A stretch of 64,000 bases of DNA from Sphingobacterium bambusae (GCF_033955345.1 NZ_CP138332.1:5084001-5148000), one strand, 5' to 3'; positions 53,449-63,168 are shown, numbered from the stretch's first letter. Notes: generated from the sequence alone by a model not told the origin. Made by a program: numbers and translations.

Positions 53449-55578
53449 CTATGCACAGTCGACCGGGAATTGTAATATGAATTCAGTGCTTTCTCCTTCT
53501 ATACTGCTGACCTGAATGGTTCCGTTTAAAGTTTCTACCAGTTTTTTAACTAAACTCAGCCCGATGCCAGAACCTTTAAATTCTTGGGCGTTGGAAGCAC
53601 GCCTATAGATTTTAAAGATATGCAACATATCTTTTTTAGGTATGCCAATCCCATTATCCTTAATAATATAGGTGACATGGTCTCCCTGCCTGTAGCTAAA
53701 AATACTGACCGTGGGCGATGAATTGTTGCTGCTATATTTTACAGCATTTCCGATCAGATTCATAAACACTTGGTGGAGTATACCTTTGTCCCCGCAAATG
53801 CTGTGAAGTTCTCCGAAATTGAACTTGCATTGTATATTACCATAAAGTAACTTCGCGTCGTTTGCGAGTTTTTTGATGAGTGCTGACATAGCTACACTAT
53901 TTTTTGCATATACACGACTTCGCTCTTTTCCAATCTTTACGGTATTTTCTATCAGACTTTCTAGATCCATAACCCCGGTGGAAATTGTATCTAGCCATTT
54001 TAACTGCCCCTGCCGTGGTAATTGCTCCTTCGCCTGTAGGTATTGTACGCCCATTTTTACGATAGCCAACGGATTTTTTAGATCGTGAGATAATGTGGAA
54101 GTTAGCATCTCTAGTTCATTGTTCAGTATCTTTAGCTCTTCCAGTGATCGGTTCTGTTCCTTATTTCGCGATAGTACTGCCTCATTAATCGTTTTATCCA
54201 GCGCTTTGATAAAAGCTAAGTCATTGCCGTCCCATGCTATAGCGGTATGAAGTAGAGTCTCGTCAATGATCCTATACTTGTTGGATATGGATTCCTCCTG
54301 TGGCGAGAAATTTTTGTTTTGCTCGACTTTTATTTCCTTTGAGCTCGTTTCTTTACGGAACCACAAGAGATAGTGTTCGTTGTTCTTCGCAATTTCTAGT
54401 GCTGCTAGACCAGCAAAATTAAGAACTTCATCAAAGCTGTCCTGATGACGTAGTCTAAAATTACTATCCTTGAAAATAGATTTATTTGTCTTCGTGGCCA
54501 CATGCTGCACTATTTTTTCCGTTACATCTTCAGTCGGACATAGCCCATGACTAAAAAGCTGACCGTGGAAATAAAGGGCGACACCATCAGCACGTGGGAT
54601 TTGTTGGATGGCCGGCAGGTTATCCAGAAGAGCTTTGTTCAATGTTGAGCTGTCTATTAAGGCCGTTCTGTAAAAATTTTCGGCTCCCTTTAGGATTTCC
54701 ATAGACTTGAATTGGGCATCTCGAAGCTGTGATTCCATGCGGTTGGCCGCGTTCTGTACAATTAGCTGGCAAAGCTTTCTTTTTTGTGCATCGATTTCGC
54801 GCGTAGAGCCATTGCTCGCGGCCACCAAGCCCCATAGCTTTCCCTCTACAGACAGTTTAAAAAAGATGGCAGAGGATGCGCCGATTTGCTGAAGATAATA
54901 GTGAAACTTTTCCGCTATAGGTTCTAACGTGCTAGCCGATAGATCGATTTCGATCTGCTGGCTATAAACCTTTTGTTGTTTTTCTAGTAGATCGGGGAAG
55001 TAGCGATAAGCACGGGTCGAAAAACAACCTAAATCTTCTTGATCAATAAAGGTAGATGAATACCTAATATCCATCATGTGGTTAAGTTCAGCATTAATTG
55101 CTTCCGCTACAATACGTGTATGCCCCATTTCTGTAAGCTGCAATACGCTGACGCGCTCGTAACCTAACAGGCTTTTGGTTGATTGGCAGAGGGAATGAAG
55201 GATATCTTCCATAGGAAGCTCATTGAGCAAACCTTCTGCATGCATCTGCGACGTAAGCAAATGTTCGCTAGACTGCCTTTCCCATTCAATATATAGCAGC
55301 GCACCATGAAGGTAAATATCTACATAGTAGGGATTCTCGTCTATGCTTATTAGTATAACCTGTCTGGCTGTTTTTCGGGAGGACACTTCACGAATCGCTT
55401 CTACGATCTTATCCTGCTCACCAAAAATCGAAACAATACTTGATTGGAGGTCAGTACCAATTAGCGCGGACGCATTATTCGTATTAAACCAGCTTATCTT
55501 TTCACTAGCTGCCACAATACTCCCATTTTTATCGGCGACCAAAAGATGACCAAACGACTGTATAGATACGTTCTTCAC
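53449..55578 (-). CDS. Phytochrome-like histidine kinase lacking bilin-binding residues
   Basis: 709 residues. The N-terminus (SIQSFGHLLVADKNGSIVAASEKI) aligns by eye with the phytochrome PAS start, but the usual cysteine for chromophore attachment is missing. The GAF region about 110-285 keeps GYERVSVLQL and GKLWGLVAASNG. The DIP motif near DIRYSSTFI and the PRx/xHxxYL segment (EKFHYYLQQIGAS) do not keep the chromophore histidine and aspartate. A PHY-like region follows. The kinase has its His in TLSHDLKNP (about residue 498), NLIGNAVKYSS and the G boxes DNGIGIP and GSGIGLSLV. Bilin binding is unlikely; it may sense something else. Motif absence is visible, the alignment is by eye. Confidence 0.75.
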   Translation of the reverse strand: MKNVSIQSFGHLLVADKNGSIVAASEKISWFNTNNASALIGTDLQSSIVSIFGEQDKIVEAIREVSSRKTARQVILISIDENPYYVDIYLHGALLYIEWERQSSEHLLTSQMHAEGLLNELPMEDILHSLCQSTKSLLGYERVSVLQLTEMGHTRIVAEAINAELNHMMDIRYSSTFIDQEDLGCFSTRAYRYFPDLLEKQQKVYSQQIEIDLSASTLEPIAEKFHYYLQQIGASSAIFFKLSVEGKLWGLVAASNGSTREIDAQKRKLCQLIVQNAANRMESQLRDAQFKSMEILKGAENFYRTALIDSSTLNKALLDNLPAIQQIPRADGVALYFHGQLFSHGLCPTEDVTEKIVQHVATKTNKSIFKDSNFRLRHQDSFDEVLNFAGLAALEIAKNNEHYLLWFRKETSSKEIKVEQNKNFSPQEESISNKYRIIDETLLHTAIAWDGNDLAFIKALDKTINEAVLSRNKEQNRSLEELKILNNELEMLTSTLSHDLKNPLAIVKMGVQYLQAKEQLPRQGQLKWLDTISTGVMDLESLIENTVKIGKERSRVYAKNSVAMSALIKKLANDAKLLYGNIQCKFNFGELHSICGDKGILHQVFMNLIGNAVKYSSNNSSPTVSIFSYRQGDHVTYIIKDNGIGIPKKDMLHIFKIYRRASNAQEFKGSGIGLSLVKKLVETLNGTIQVSSIEGESTEFILQFPVDCA

Positions 55579-55720
55579 AAGTGTAGTTAGGTTTGTTTCA
55601 ATGAAGTTTTAACAAATCAACTTCTAAAATGTTTGGCAATAAGCTCCCTTAATAGTTTTTTCTACCTTTCGCTATTACAATAACAGTGATATGTGTTAAT
55701 TTATTTATTTTTGATTATCC

Positions 55721-57703
55721 ATGAATAACGCAGCTGAAACAACACATACCTATTTCGATGACAGTCTTCTGTTACTTGCTCTAAAATCTTCACCAGAGCC
55801 GGTTGCCATATATTCGGAGGAGAACATGATCATTCGTTTTGCCAATCAAGGGATGCTCAAGCTCTGGGGGAAGGAAGCTCTTGTAGTCGGCCGGCCACTT
55901 TTAGATGCTATTCCCGAACTAACTAATCAACCTTTTCTTTCCATCCTTCAAAATGTATGGACTTCTGGAGAAACTTACGCTGTTCGTGCTGCACCTGTTG
56001 AGTTAATGCAGGATGGCGTCAGAAGGCTTGGTTATTATGATTTTGAATACAAAGCGATAATTGACGAATCCGGTAAAACCCGCTGTATTCTCAATACGGC
56101 ACGAGAGGTAACTTACGAAAAAGAGTATTTGGAAAAGATGCTCGAAAGAGCCGATCGTGAGGAGGCATTGACGATGGAAATGTCCGCGGCGCTGGAAGAG
56201 ATTTCTGCAACCAATGAGGATTTGCTATCCTCGATGAGGCTACTTTCAGACAGCAGGGAAGAAGTTAAAACTATTATTGAGCAGGCACCAGTGGGAATGA
56301 CCATGCTGAAGGGGCCAGAGCATATTATTGAGATAGCAAACCCGGCTATTCTACATATTTGGGGGCGAACCGCAAACGAGGTGGTAGGACGGCCGCATCG
56401 GCTCGCCAGACCGGAATTAGCCGGACAGCCTGTTTATGACTGGCTTGATCAGGTATACGCAACCGGAGAACGCCGGACAAACAAGGAGTTTGCTGTAAAT
56501 CTTTATAACAATGGCGGATCAAGGCAGGCTATCGTAAATTCGATTTATCAGCCTATTTTTTCCGGGAATGGCGCGGTCACTGGTGTACTGGTGATACTTG
56601 AAGAGATTACCGAGCAGGTAACGGCCCGCAGAAAAAATGAAAAAGATCAGCATATGCTGACTCTTGCCCTTGACGCCGGGCACTTAGCGACCTTCTACTA
56701 TGAGATTGCTACGAACCTTTTCGCAGGAAACGATCTCCTCTACACTTGGTTCGCTCTAGAACCTTCAAAGCAAATACAATTGTCAAACGCACTTGCTATG
56801 ATAGTAGAAGATGATCGAAAGCACGTTGCCGATGCAATAACTCGTTCGCTTTCTAGGGAATCAAACGGAGATTATGCTATGGAATACAGCATTCAAACGC
56901 CAAATGATACTGCTCCTAGACTCGTGCAAGCTAGGGGAAAGGTGTTTTATGATAACGATGGCAATGCTATCAGCTTAAATGGAACACTGCGTGATATCAC
57001 CGAGCAAAAGAAGGATGAGCAGCGAAAGGATGACTTTATTGGAATGGTTAGTCATGAGCTTAAGACTCCACTAACTTCTTTAAGGGCCTACCTGCAATTG
57101 ATGCAACGCGCAGGTATTATCTCTACGAAAATGAATGTGCAAGCTGCATTGGATAAGTCACTTCGGCAGGTGCAGAGCATGACCGGTATGATCAATGGCT
57201 TTTTAAATATATCTAGGTTGGACGCTGGTAAGATGATGCTCAATAGATCCTACTTTAATTTTAAAGCGCTTTTTACCCAGCTTCAGGACGATGTCCTGCA
57301 CACAGTCCTAAGCCACCATGTAGTATTTCTAATATCTGGCGACGTCCAGATTTACGCGGATCGCGAAAAAATTGAGCAGGTAATGCACAATTTGATCGGT
57401 AACGCAGTAAAATATTCTCCTCCAGGATCACGTATCGATCTAACCTATTCAGTAGACGATGGGCGGTTTATAATGGTTCGTGTGAGTGATGAAGGAATGG
57501 GTATTGCACAGGAAGACCATAACAAAATATTTGAACGCTACTACAGGGTTAACAGTACAAAGATGGGGTCGATTGCTGGTTTCGGAATTGGTCTACATCT
57601 CTGCCGCGAGATAATCGAACTGCACCAGGGCACCATATCTGTTGAGCACAGTGGTGGAAATGGAACAACGTTTAAGCTTGTATTACCGCTGCAATCGACT
57701 TAA
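55721..57703 (+). CDS. PAS-domain sensor histidine kinase
   Basis: 660 residues. Three PAS-type domains are recognisable, at about 10-130, 180-290 and 310-430, with VGRPLLDAIPEL and VVGRPHRLARPEL typical of the fold. The kinase core has His445 in VSHELKTPLTSL, NLIGNAVKYSP, DEGMGIA and GFGIGLHLCREI. No membrane helix was seen, so it is probably cytosolic. It is divergent from the phytochrome-like kinase with 142 bases between starts, and the two may share a signalling role. No response regulator is next to either. Ligand unknown. Confidence 0.92.
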   Translation: MNNAAETTHTYFDDSLLLLALKSSPEPVAIYSEENMIIRFANQGMLKLWGKEALVVGRPLLDAIPELTNQPFLSILQNVWTSGETYAVRAAPVELMQDGVRRLGYYDFEYKAIIDESGKTRCILNTAREVTYEKEYLEKMLERADREEALTMEMSAALEEISATNEDLLSSMRLLSDSREEVKTIIEQAPVGMTMLKGPEHIIEIANPAILHIWGRTANEVVGRPHRLARPELAGQPVYDWLDQVYATGERRTNKEFAVNLYNNGGSRQAIVNSIYQPIFSGNGAVTGVLVILEEITEQVTARRKNEKDQHMLTLALDAGHLATFYYEIATNLFAGNDLLYTWFALEPSKQIQLSNALAMIVEDDRKHVADAITRSLSRESNGDYAMEYSIQTPNDTAPRLVQARGKVFYDNDGNAISLNGTLRDITEQKKDEQRKDDFIGMVSHELKTPLTSLRAYLQLMQRAGIISTKMNVQAALDKSLRQVQSMTGMINGFLNISRLDAGKMMLNRSYFNFKALFTQLQDDVLHTVLSHHVVFLISGDVQIYADREKIEQVMHNLIGNAVKYSPPGSRIDLTYSVDDGRFIMVRVSDEGMGIAQEDHNKIFERYYRVNSTKMGSIAGFGIGLHLCREIIELHQGTISVEHSGGNGTTFKLVLPLQST

Positions 57704-57874
57704 TTTAATTAGTTAAGGGCTGAATGATTGGGTTTTATTTTTACATAGTCTCATTGCTTAAGTGCGGTTTTTTAATTGCCGACTGTACATTTGTCCAATA
57801 ATTTTATACTTTAACTTCTTTCTTCTTGCGAACAGTAAGGCGGGACGACCTAGAATTTCTGCGGTGAAACGTAG

Positions 57875-58000
57875 ATGATTACTATTAAATTTTACAGTGA
57901 CGGCGCTCAATGGCGAATTGATTTATTGCTTAGCCATGGGGCAATAATGTATAAAGACAGCTGTTTAAATTGCTGTCCAAATTGTAGTAATAGTTGTTAA
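57875..58000 (+). CDS. Possible 41-residue peptide with a six-cysteine tail
   Basis: A short frame from ATG 57875 to TAA 57998-58000. The first 28 residues are ordinary (MITIKFYSDGAQWRIDLL). The last 12 are CLNCCPNCSNSC, six cysteines in twelve positions, and five of the six are TGT. Such density is unlikely by chance in this AT-rich sequence and suggests metal binding or a cysteine-modified peptide core. There is no signal peptide, no clear ribosome site beyond A/T-rich sequence, and no modifying enzyme next to it. The sugar dehydrogenase starts 104 bases downstream. Confidence 0.4.
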   Translation: MITIKFYSDGAQWRIDLLLSHGAIMYKDSCLNCCPNCSNSC

Positions 58001-58103
58001 ACTTTATAGGGCTGCTGTAGAAGAGCAAGTGTTGACGCTTTTTGTGAACAAAAGTTTGCTAGCAACGTTTTCTAGTAAGCTATCTTTCAATAATATTTAT
58101 GCT

Positions 58104-59522
58104 ATGGCTTTTTATATCTCTGCAAAGAAAATAACACTTTCAGTTTTGTTTTTGTCAGCCTTTCTTCTACGTGCTCAGCAGGTAGAATTCCAGATGCGTA
58201 TTCTAAAAGCTGGTCTGGCAGATCCCTGGTCTGTTGCCGTAGACGGAAAAAATCAGCTTTGGATTACCGAAAGTAAGAATTACAAGGTGAGCCGGGTTGA
58301 TCCCCAAAGCAAGGCGTTCCATACGGTGCTGGATCTTAATTCTCAACGCGAATTTCCGCGAAACGATACCATTAAAAATGCCAAGGAACCTTGGCCACAG
58401 GGCGGGCTCATGGGCTTGGCTATACATCCAAAATTTGATGAAGGACAACCCTATATTTACCTCGCATACGTATATAAGTTTACTGGGAATAATCGATTTC
58501 TCACTAGGGTTTCCCGATTCTACTACGATGGTGACGCCGATAGTCTGCTTAGGGAAAAAGTGATTGACGAATCGATTCCCGGGAGTAATGACCATAACGG
58601 AGGAAGGTTAGCAATTATGCAAGATGAGGAAACTGCTTACTTATTTTACGCAGTCGGGGATATGGGCGCAGGACAGTATGCAAATGCCAAGGAAATCAAC
58701 TATGCGCAAGATAGCTGTCGAAAGGAGGGTAAGATATTGCGCTATCTGCTCGATCCGGAACGCTTGGTCGAGGGTAAGGAAAATTGGGTACCAAAAGAGA
58801 ATCCTTTTTATGGATCCGATCCTTCTCCGGTCTATTCGGTTGGCCATCGCAATCCCCAAGGCTTGACATGGGGGCGCAGTGAGGGATTTTCGCAATTGTA
58901 CTCCTGCGAACATGGCCCTTTTTCCGACGATGAAGTTAATATCATCTTATCCGGCCAAAATTATGGTCATCCGCTTATTGTCGGCTATGCGGATGGAAAT
59001 TATAATGGCTTGGCTGCGGGGGCATCGGAGGAACTTGATTTGCCAGGACCATGGCATACGTCCCTTCCAACAATCGAAGATGAAGAGCTTTCTGCACATG
59101 ATTTGTTGGGTTACCAGAATCCCATTTATAGTTTTTCAGCGACTTCAAATAGCTATCTCCGTGGAAAGTTACAAAAGCTGGTGCTGGGCGAACGCGAGGA
59201 TTGGAAATCTGTTGCACCTAGTAGCTTGGCTTTTTATAATAGCAACGCTATTCCCTTATGGAAAAACAGCCTGTTGATAACGACCTTAAAAGCTGGTGCA
59301 ATTTATAGGTTGTCTCTGTCTGCTGATGGAAAGAGAGTGACAGGGAATCCAGAGAAAATATTAGTCAATAAACTTCGATACCGGGACATCGCGATTTCCA
59401 GGGATGGTCGTAGTATATTCGTACTTACTGACCGATCATCTGTAACATCGGGTCCCACAGAAGATAATCCCAAAGAACTACAGCTGAGAGGTTGTTTACT
59501 CGAATTTCGTTTGCAGCAATAG
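58104..59522 (+). CDS. Soluble PQQ-type sugar dehydrogenase (glucose/sorbosone family)
   Basis: 472 residues from the ATG giving MAFYISAKKITLSVLFL; this start puts a signal peptide at the N-terminus (cut near LLRAQQ), which the longer upstream frame would bury. The six-bladed propeller is recognisable by GLADPWSVAVD, GGLMGLAIHPKF, NDHNGGRL, GHRNPQGLTWG and CEHGPFSDDEVN, all typical of the PQQ-dependent glucose/sorbosone dehydrogenase family. It would oxidise a sugar in the periplasm if PQQ is available. No PQQ synthesis genes are in the window. It is transcribed alone. Confidence 0.9.
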   Translation: MAFYISAKKITLSVLFLSAFLLRAQQVEFQMRILKAGLADPWSVAVDGKNQLWITESKNYKVSRVDPQSKAFHTVLDLNSQREFPRNDTIKNAKEPWPQGGLMGLAIHPKFDEGQPYIYLAYVYKFTGNNRFLTRVSRFYYDGDADSLLREKVIDESIPGSNDHNGGRLAIMQDEETAYLFYAVGDMGAGQYANAKEINYAQDSCRKEGKILRYLLDPERLVEGKENWVPKENPFYGSDPSPVYSVGHRNPQGLTWGRSEGFSQLYSCEHGPFSDDEVNIILSGQNYGHPLIVGYADGNYNGLAAGASEELDLPGPWHTSLPTIEDEELSAHDLLGYQNPIYSFSATSNSYLRGKLQKLVLGEREDWKSVAPSSLAFYNSNAIPLWKNSLLITTLKAGAIYRLSLSADGKRVTGNPEKILVNKLRYRDIAISRDGRSIFVLTDRSSVTSGPTEDNPKELQLRGCLLEFRLQQ

Positions 59523-59658
59523 CAGCTTTACTCACTAAACCAAAAGCGCGCACAAATTGCAATATCCTAAGCAGTCCTTGTCCTCGATCATACCCATCAA
59601 TATTCCTCTACCTTGCATTTGATAGTTGAGGTGGGTACAGTTATTCTCTTTTATGCTC

Positions 59659-59920
59659 TTATTCACTGCCTGAGCATTCAGGATCTCGATTGCCCCCGAG
59701 AAAGTACTCTTCCTTCTTGGCCATCGTCAGGGAATTTGTCCCCTTCTTCCGCAAGTATTTTACTTCCATCTGCAGCTCGCGGGGATTGATCACTATCTTG
59801 TATAACTTGGGATTTACTGCGTTGGCCAGCCCCGATGATAAGTTGCTCGTAATCATTCCATGTCCTGCCCCAAAATGATCCTAAACCAATAGCGCTAAAA
59901 ATCTCCTGTTTTGTAGTCAT
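59659..59920 (-). pseudogene. Small gene with apparent one-base frameshift
   Basis: Two overlapping minus-strand frames make sense only when joined. The first starts at ATG 59918-59920 (MTTKQEIFSAIG) and turns poor after about 14 residues. The second carries NPRELQMEVKYLRKKG and stops at 59659. Removing one base from the CC pair at 59880-59881 gives a continuous product of about 86 residues through GHGMITSNLSSGLANAV. This is either a real frameshift or a sequence error. Starting at the ATG at 59856 gives a 65-residue alternative without any frameshift. Family unknown. Confidence 0.4.
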
Positions 59921-60096
59921 TATACTCCTTGTTTTTTAAACGAACGATTGTCTTTATTGAAAAGTTCTTGGCAGCTTATATAAGTTGTAAATAAACCTGT
60001 CATTGTGTGATTACCGCCTTAATTGAGATACAAAAGAAGTAGATGCTTAGCGAAATATTAAATGTTTCGAGTGGTAGATTATTTTCATCCGCGCGG

Positions 60097-61059
60097 CTAA
60101 ACTTGCTTAAAAGATGGTAGCACATCACTTCCCATCAATTCCAGAAAGCCAACTTGATCACGATTGACATTGTGCAACGTTATTCTGGTAAAGCCCATCG
60201 CTTTGTATTTTTTAAGTGCGCTGATCAATACTTCTGGTCGATCAACTAAGAGGACATGGTCCCTCATATCTTCAACTCGGACAAAGCGGGCGGCCTCATC
60301 AAAAAGTTTGGGATGCGAAAGCATGGCTTGGGAATCTCCTCCCAGTATGTTGTTCCTCCAATTTTCCCAAGCCAGTATCTCCGCAGTTTTTAGATCCTTG
60401 GCATAGGAAAGCTGTACCTTTATGGTTAATTCCCCATTTGGATTCCCCGAGCGGTAAGTCGTGGTAAGCTTTTCAAGCTTTTCATCAGGATGATTAATGG
60501 TAATTAAACCATCGCTCCAAGAGGCTAGCCAACCTGCTGTTTTCTCGCTAAGAGCCGCCCCAAAAACATTAGGGCTTGCAGAAGGCAAAGTATATAGCCT
60601 CGCTCCGACAACGTTGATATGCCCGTAATGTGTAACCTCATATCCGTCCCATAATCTTCGCATGATGTTTACACTTTCTTGGAGACGTTCGTTTCTCGTT
60701 TGTTTGTCTGGCCAAAATTCACCCTTAATGTTTTCGTTCATGGCTTGCCCACTGCCCACAGCTATCCATAGTCGATTATCAAACATTTGGTTAAGTGTGG
60801 CAACTGCCTGTGCTACGATCGCGGGATGATAACGAGGCGCAGGAGACGTGATGATCCCGAACTCCAATTTGATCGCCTGCAGGGCGGCTCCTAGCCAGCT
60901 CCAGGCAAAACCGCTGTGAGAGTCAGTTTCCGACCAAGGATGGAAATGATCTGAAGAGGTGATAAGCTGGAACCCGATTTTCTCGGCATTCTGCGCATAC
61001 TGTAGTAGATCGCGGGGTGAAAATTGCTCGTGTGAAGCATGGTAACCGATTTTTAACAT
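60097..61059 (-). CDS. LLM-class flavin-dependent oxidoreductase
   Basis: 320 residues, a luciferase-like monooxygenase fold. Visible family features are the N-terminal MLKIGYHASHEQFSP, SSDHFHPWSE, GIITSPAPRYHPAIVAQAVATL and GSGQAMNENI. It most resembles the F420-type LLM subgroup that in this phylum uses FMN; cofactor choice cannot be decided from motifs alone. No reductase gene is next to it. Its substrate is unknown. Confidence 0.88.
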   Translation of the reverse strand: MLKIGYHASHEQFSPRDLLQYAQNAEKIGFQLITSSDHFHPWSETDSHSGFAWSWLGAALQAIKLEFGIITSPAPRYHPAIVAQAVATLNQMFDNRLWIAVGSGQAMNENIKGEFWPDKQTRNERLQESVNIMRRLWDGYEVTHYGHINVVGARLYTLPSASPNVFGAALSEKTAGWLASWSDGLITINHPDEKLEKLTTTYRSGNPNGELTIKVQLSYAKDLKTAEILAWENWRNNILGGDSQAMLSHPKLFDEAARFVRVEDMRDHVLLVDRPEVLISALKKYKAMGFTRITLHNVNRDQVGFLELMGSDVLPSFKQV

Positions 61060-61312
61060 AGTTGGGCAGTTAATTAACTTTTTAAAGAAACGATCGAAGT
61101 CGCTTATCGTTTAGATTTTTGCTTCGAATAAAATTAAGGTGCTACAATTTGAATATCCTTAAAACACTTACTTGGCAAAATATGTTGTTCACCAATCTTG
61201 CTGCTTTTATTTTTTATCTAAAAAAGTTAGTAGGTTTATGAACCTTTATAGCTATTGCTCTGTTCTTCGTATGCAGTAAATGACCAGTATATAGACTTTA
61301 AAATAAAACAAT

Positions 61313-61699
61313 ATGGAAAAAATTGATGTCGGCATTATCAGTAGCTGTAAAAATTTTCGTATCGCTTTAAAAACTATTTTATCCTGCGCATCAGATGGCG
61401 ATGTCAACAGCGTATGGAGCGAAAAGGACGTTGATATTGTGTCGGGAAAGAGCACTACTACTTTTAAAAAGCCCAAGGTTGTGATTTTGGATACTGACAA
61501 CTCCCAGATACCAGTAGCTGATTTACTGGAATTTGTTCGTAGGAGTTATAAACGAGTAAAACTAATCGTACTGCTAGGAAAGCGGAGAATGGATTTAAAC
61601 CTCGTCACAAAATATCAAATTGATAAAATACTGAAAAGAAATTGTTCCGAAAATGAACTCCTTTCTGCAGTTCGTTTTTGTTCCGATCATTCCTATTAA
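61313..61699 (+). CDS. Lone receiver-like domain protein
   Basis: 128 residues with the beta-alpha pattern of a response-regulator receiver. The strands VVILDTDNSQIP and VKLIVLLGKRRM fit, followed by the late ILKRNCSENELLSAVR helix. The N-terminal acidic pair of a normal receiver is replaced by SSCKNF, so phosphotransfer is doubtful, although LDTD could hold the phosphoacceptor aspartate. There is no output domain, so it could act as an inactive or stand-alone receiver. No kinase is adjacent. Confidence 0.55.
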   Translation: MEKIDVGIISSCKNFRIALKTILSCASDGDVNSVWSEKDVDIVSGKSTTTFKKPKVVILDTDNSQIPVADLLEFVRRSYKRVKLIVLLGKRRMDLNLVTKYQIDKILKRNCSENELLSAVRFCSDHSY

Positions 61700-61970
61700 A
61701 TTCTGTAGCTTAGTGAAGGAGAATTGATTCGGACGTTCTGGCTAACTTGCAATGATACACGTACCAGCTACATCATAAGAGATTGATTTTCGGTTTTCCT
61801 TGTTACAACTGCAACCTAGGTGCCTATTTCAACAAGCACAGGCATTTAATTGTAAACGGATAGCGCATTCGGGATTACCGTATTTGTGAGGCAGGCTTTA
61901 ATAATCCTGTCTGCTCATATTTTATCGATATTATACCTTATGTTTCTTATATTTTTTATTATTCTTCCTT

Positions 61971-62690
61971 TTAAAGAATTCTTTCCATAGCAACACTTCG
62001 GAAACCTAAATTCTGGCTTTGCGTGCAGCTTTGACCCATTCTCGATGCTGACAGCGACTGCACGCTTGTGCATGGTCGGTAAAAATTGTTTGTGCGCAAT
62101 TCGTACATGCATAGTAATCTAAACTTGTAATAACGATCGATTTCTTTTGATACTCTTTTCGGAAGTATTGGAAGTCCATATTTTGTCTGCTCAGAGGAAT
62201 AGAAAAAAATACTCATCTTTCCATTGGATTCCAAAATTGCCGTTTCCACCTGTCCGATATGTTCAACACCTGCCTCGCGCATTTCTGCGAAAAACTCATC
62301 TTTTGCAAAGGTATGCTCTTTTTTTGCCTCTAGACTGAAAACGCCTTCCTCTACAATGTAGATCGGATCTCCCTCTAGAAGTCGTTCGAATTTGGAGTTC
62401 TTAGCTGCGAAATAGGTCAGAAGGCGATAGAATAGTACGATACAAACAAATACGATCAGTGATGGAAATACCGCCATTTCCCTATCAACCATGGGGTCGC
62501 CCGCAGCAGATCCAAGCGCAATAATGATAGCTACCTCAAAAATACTGAGCTGCCGAATTCCTTTCTTTCCGGTCAAGCGCAGAAACAAAAGAATAATCAT
62601 AAACATGATGAAGGACTTTATCGCGATATGTCCAGCGAAGCTCCAATCAAGTTCATGAATAAAAATTTCTTGCAGTTCTTGTAAAGGCAT
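61971..62690 (-). CDS. DUF421 membrane protein with an apparent frameshift near its end
   Basis: The first 180 residues are a normal DUF421 protein: three membrane helices, then the soluble domain with SIFEVAIIIALGSAAGDPM, and GLPILP. The as-read frame then gives an odd C-terminus to 61971. If one A is removed from the AAAA run (T run at 62157-62160 on the plus strand), the frame continues as KEYQKKSIVITSLDYYAC. It ends with a zinc-ribbon (CTNCAQT and CSRCQHREW) and stops at 62006-62008, as DUF421 proteins of this phylum do. This is a real frameshift or a homopolymer error. Function of the family is unknown. Confidence 0.8.
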   Translation of the reverse strand: MPLQELQEIFIHELDWSFAGHIAIKSFIMFMIILLFLRLTGKKGIRQLSIFEVAIIIALGSAAGDPMVDREMAVFPSLIVFVCIVLFYRLLTYFAAKNSKFERLLEGDPIYIVEEGVFSLEAKKEHTFAKDEFFAEMREAGVEHIGQVETAILESNGKMSIFFYSSEQTKYGLPILPKRVSKEIDRYYKFRLLCMYELRTNNFYRPCTSVQSLSASRMGQSCTQSQNLGFRSVAMERIL

Positions 62691-62949
62691 TTTAATAGTA
62701 TGTTGTGGTTTATCTAATAATGTTTTCTGAACACTTTAGTTTATTATTTTTAATCTTTTAACTCAGTCTGCGCTGACTTTGGAGGTGATTAGACTCACAC
62801 AATACAATTCGGAGATCGATAGATTATCAAAGCGTTTTATGCAATCTTCTTAAATTTTATGCATCTTTCAACGGATGGAAGGACGATGCCATTTCTCCAC
62901 GAAGTGGTTACATACCTTTTTCGCTCACTTATGTGACCATTGCTACCGC

Positions 62950-63168
62950 TTACATGGGGTAGTTAAAGCCGAATTCTGTTAGTGACACATCTTTGAGCAT
63001 ATCGTCTTTCTCGATGCTTTTTGGCATGCATATTATGCCCTTCTGTTGCAGTAGCGTGAGATTTTTTATCACGTCAGCGCAGTGTTCGAGAATGCTGTTC
63101 GTAATACCTTGCTGATTACGTATATCTCTTAGTAAATGAATTATGGTAATTTCTGTAGCATTGAACAT
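62950..63168 (-). CDS. Small hypothetical protein
   Basis: 72 residues, soluble, opening with MFNATEITIIHLLRDIRNQQG and ending with a short beta stretch. It looks helical overall and has no domain that I recognise. It begins with a good ATG, but no promoter or ribosome site was found, and the neighbouring spaces are long. A real but unknown gene is somewhat more likely than chance. Confidence 0.45.
   Translation of the reverse strand: MFNATEITIIHLLRDIRNQQGITNSILEHCADVIKNLTLLQQKGIICMPKSIEKDDMLKDVSLTEFGFNYPM

Noticed and set aside
59678..59920. 80-codon minus-strand frame taken as intact gene
   Set aside because: Protein quality falls after about 14 residues and the second frame is better, so a frameshift is preferred.
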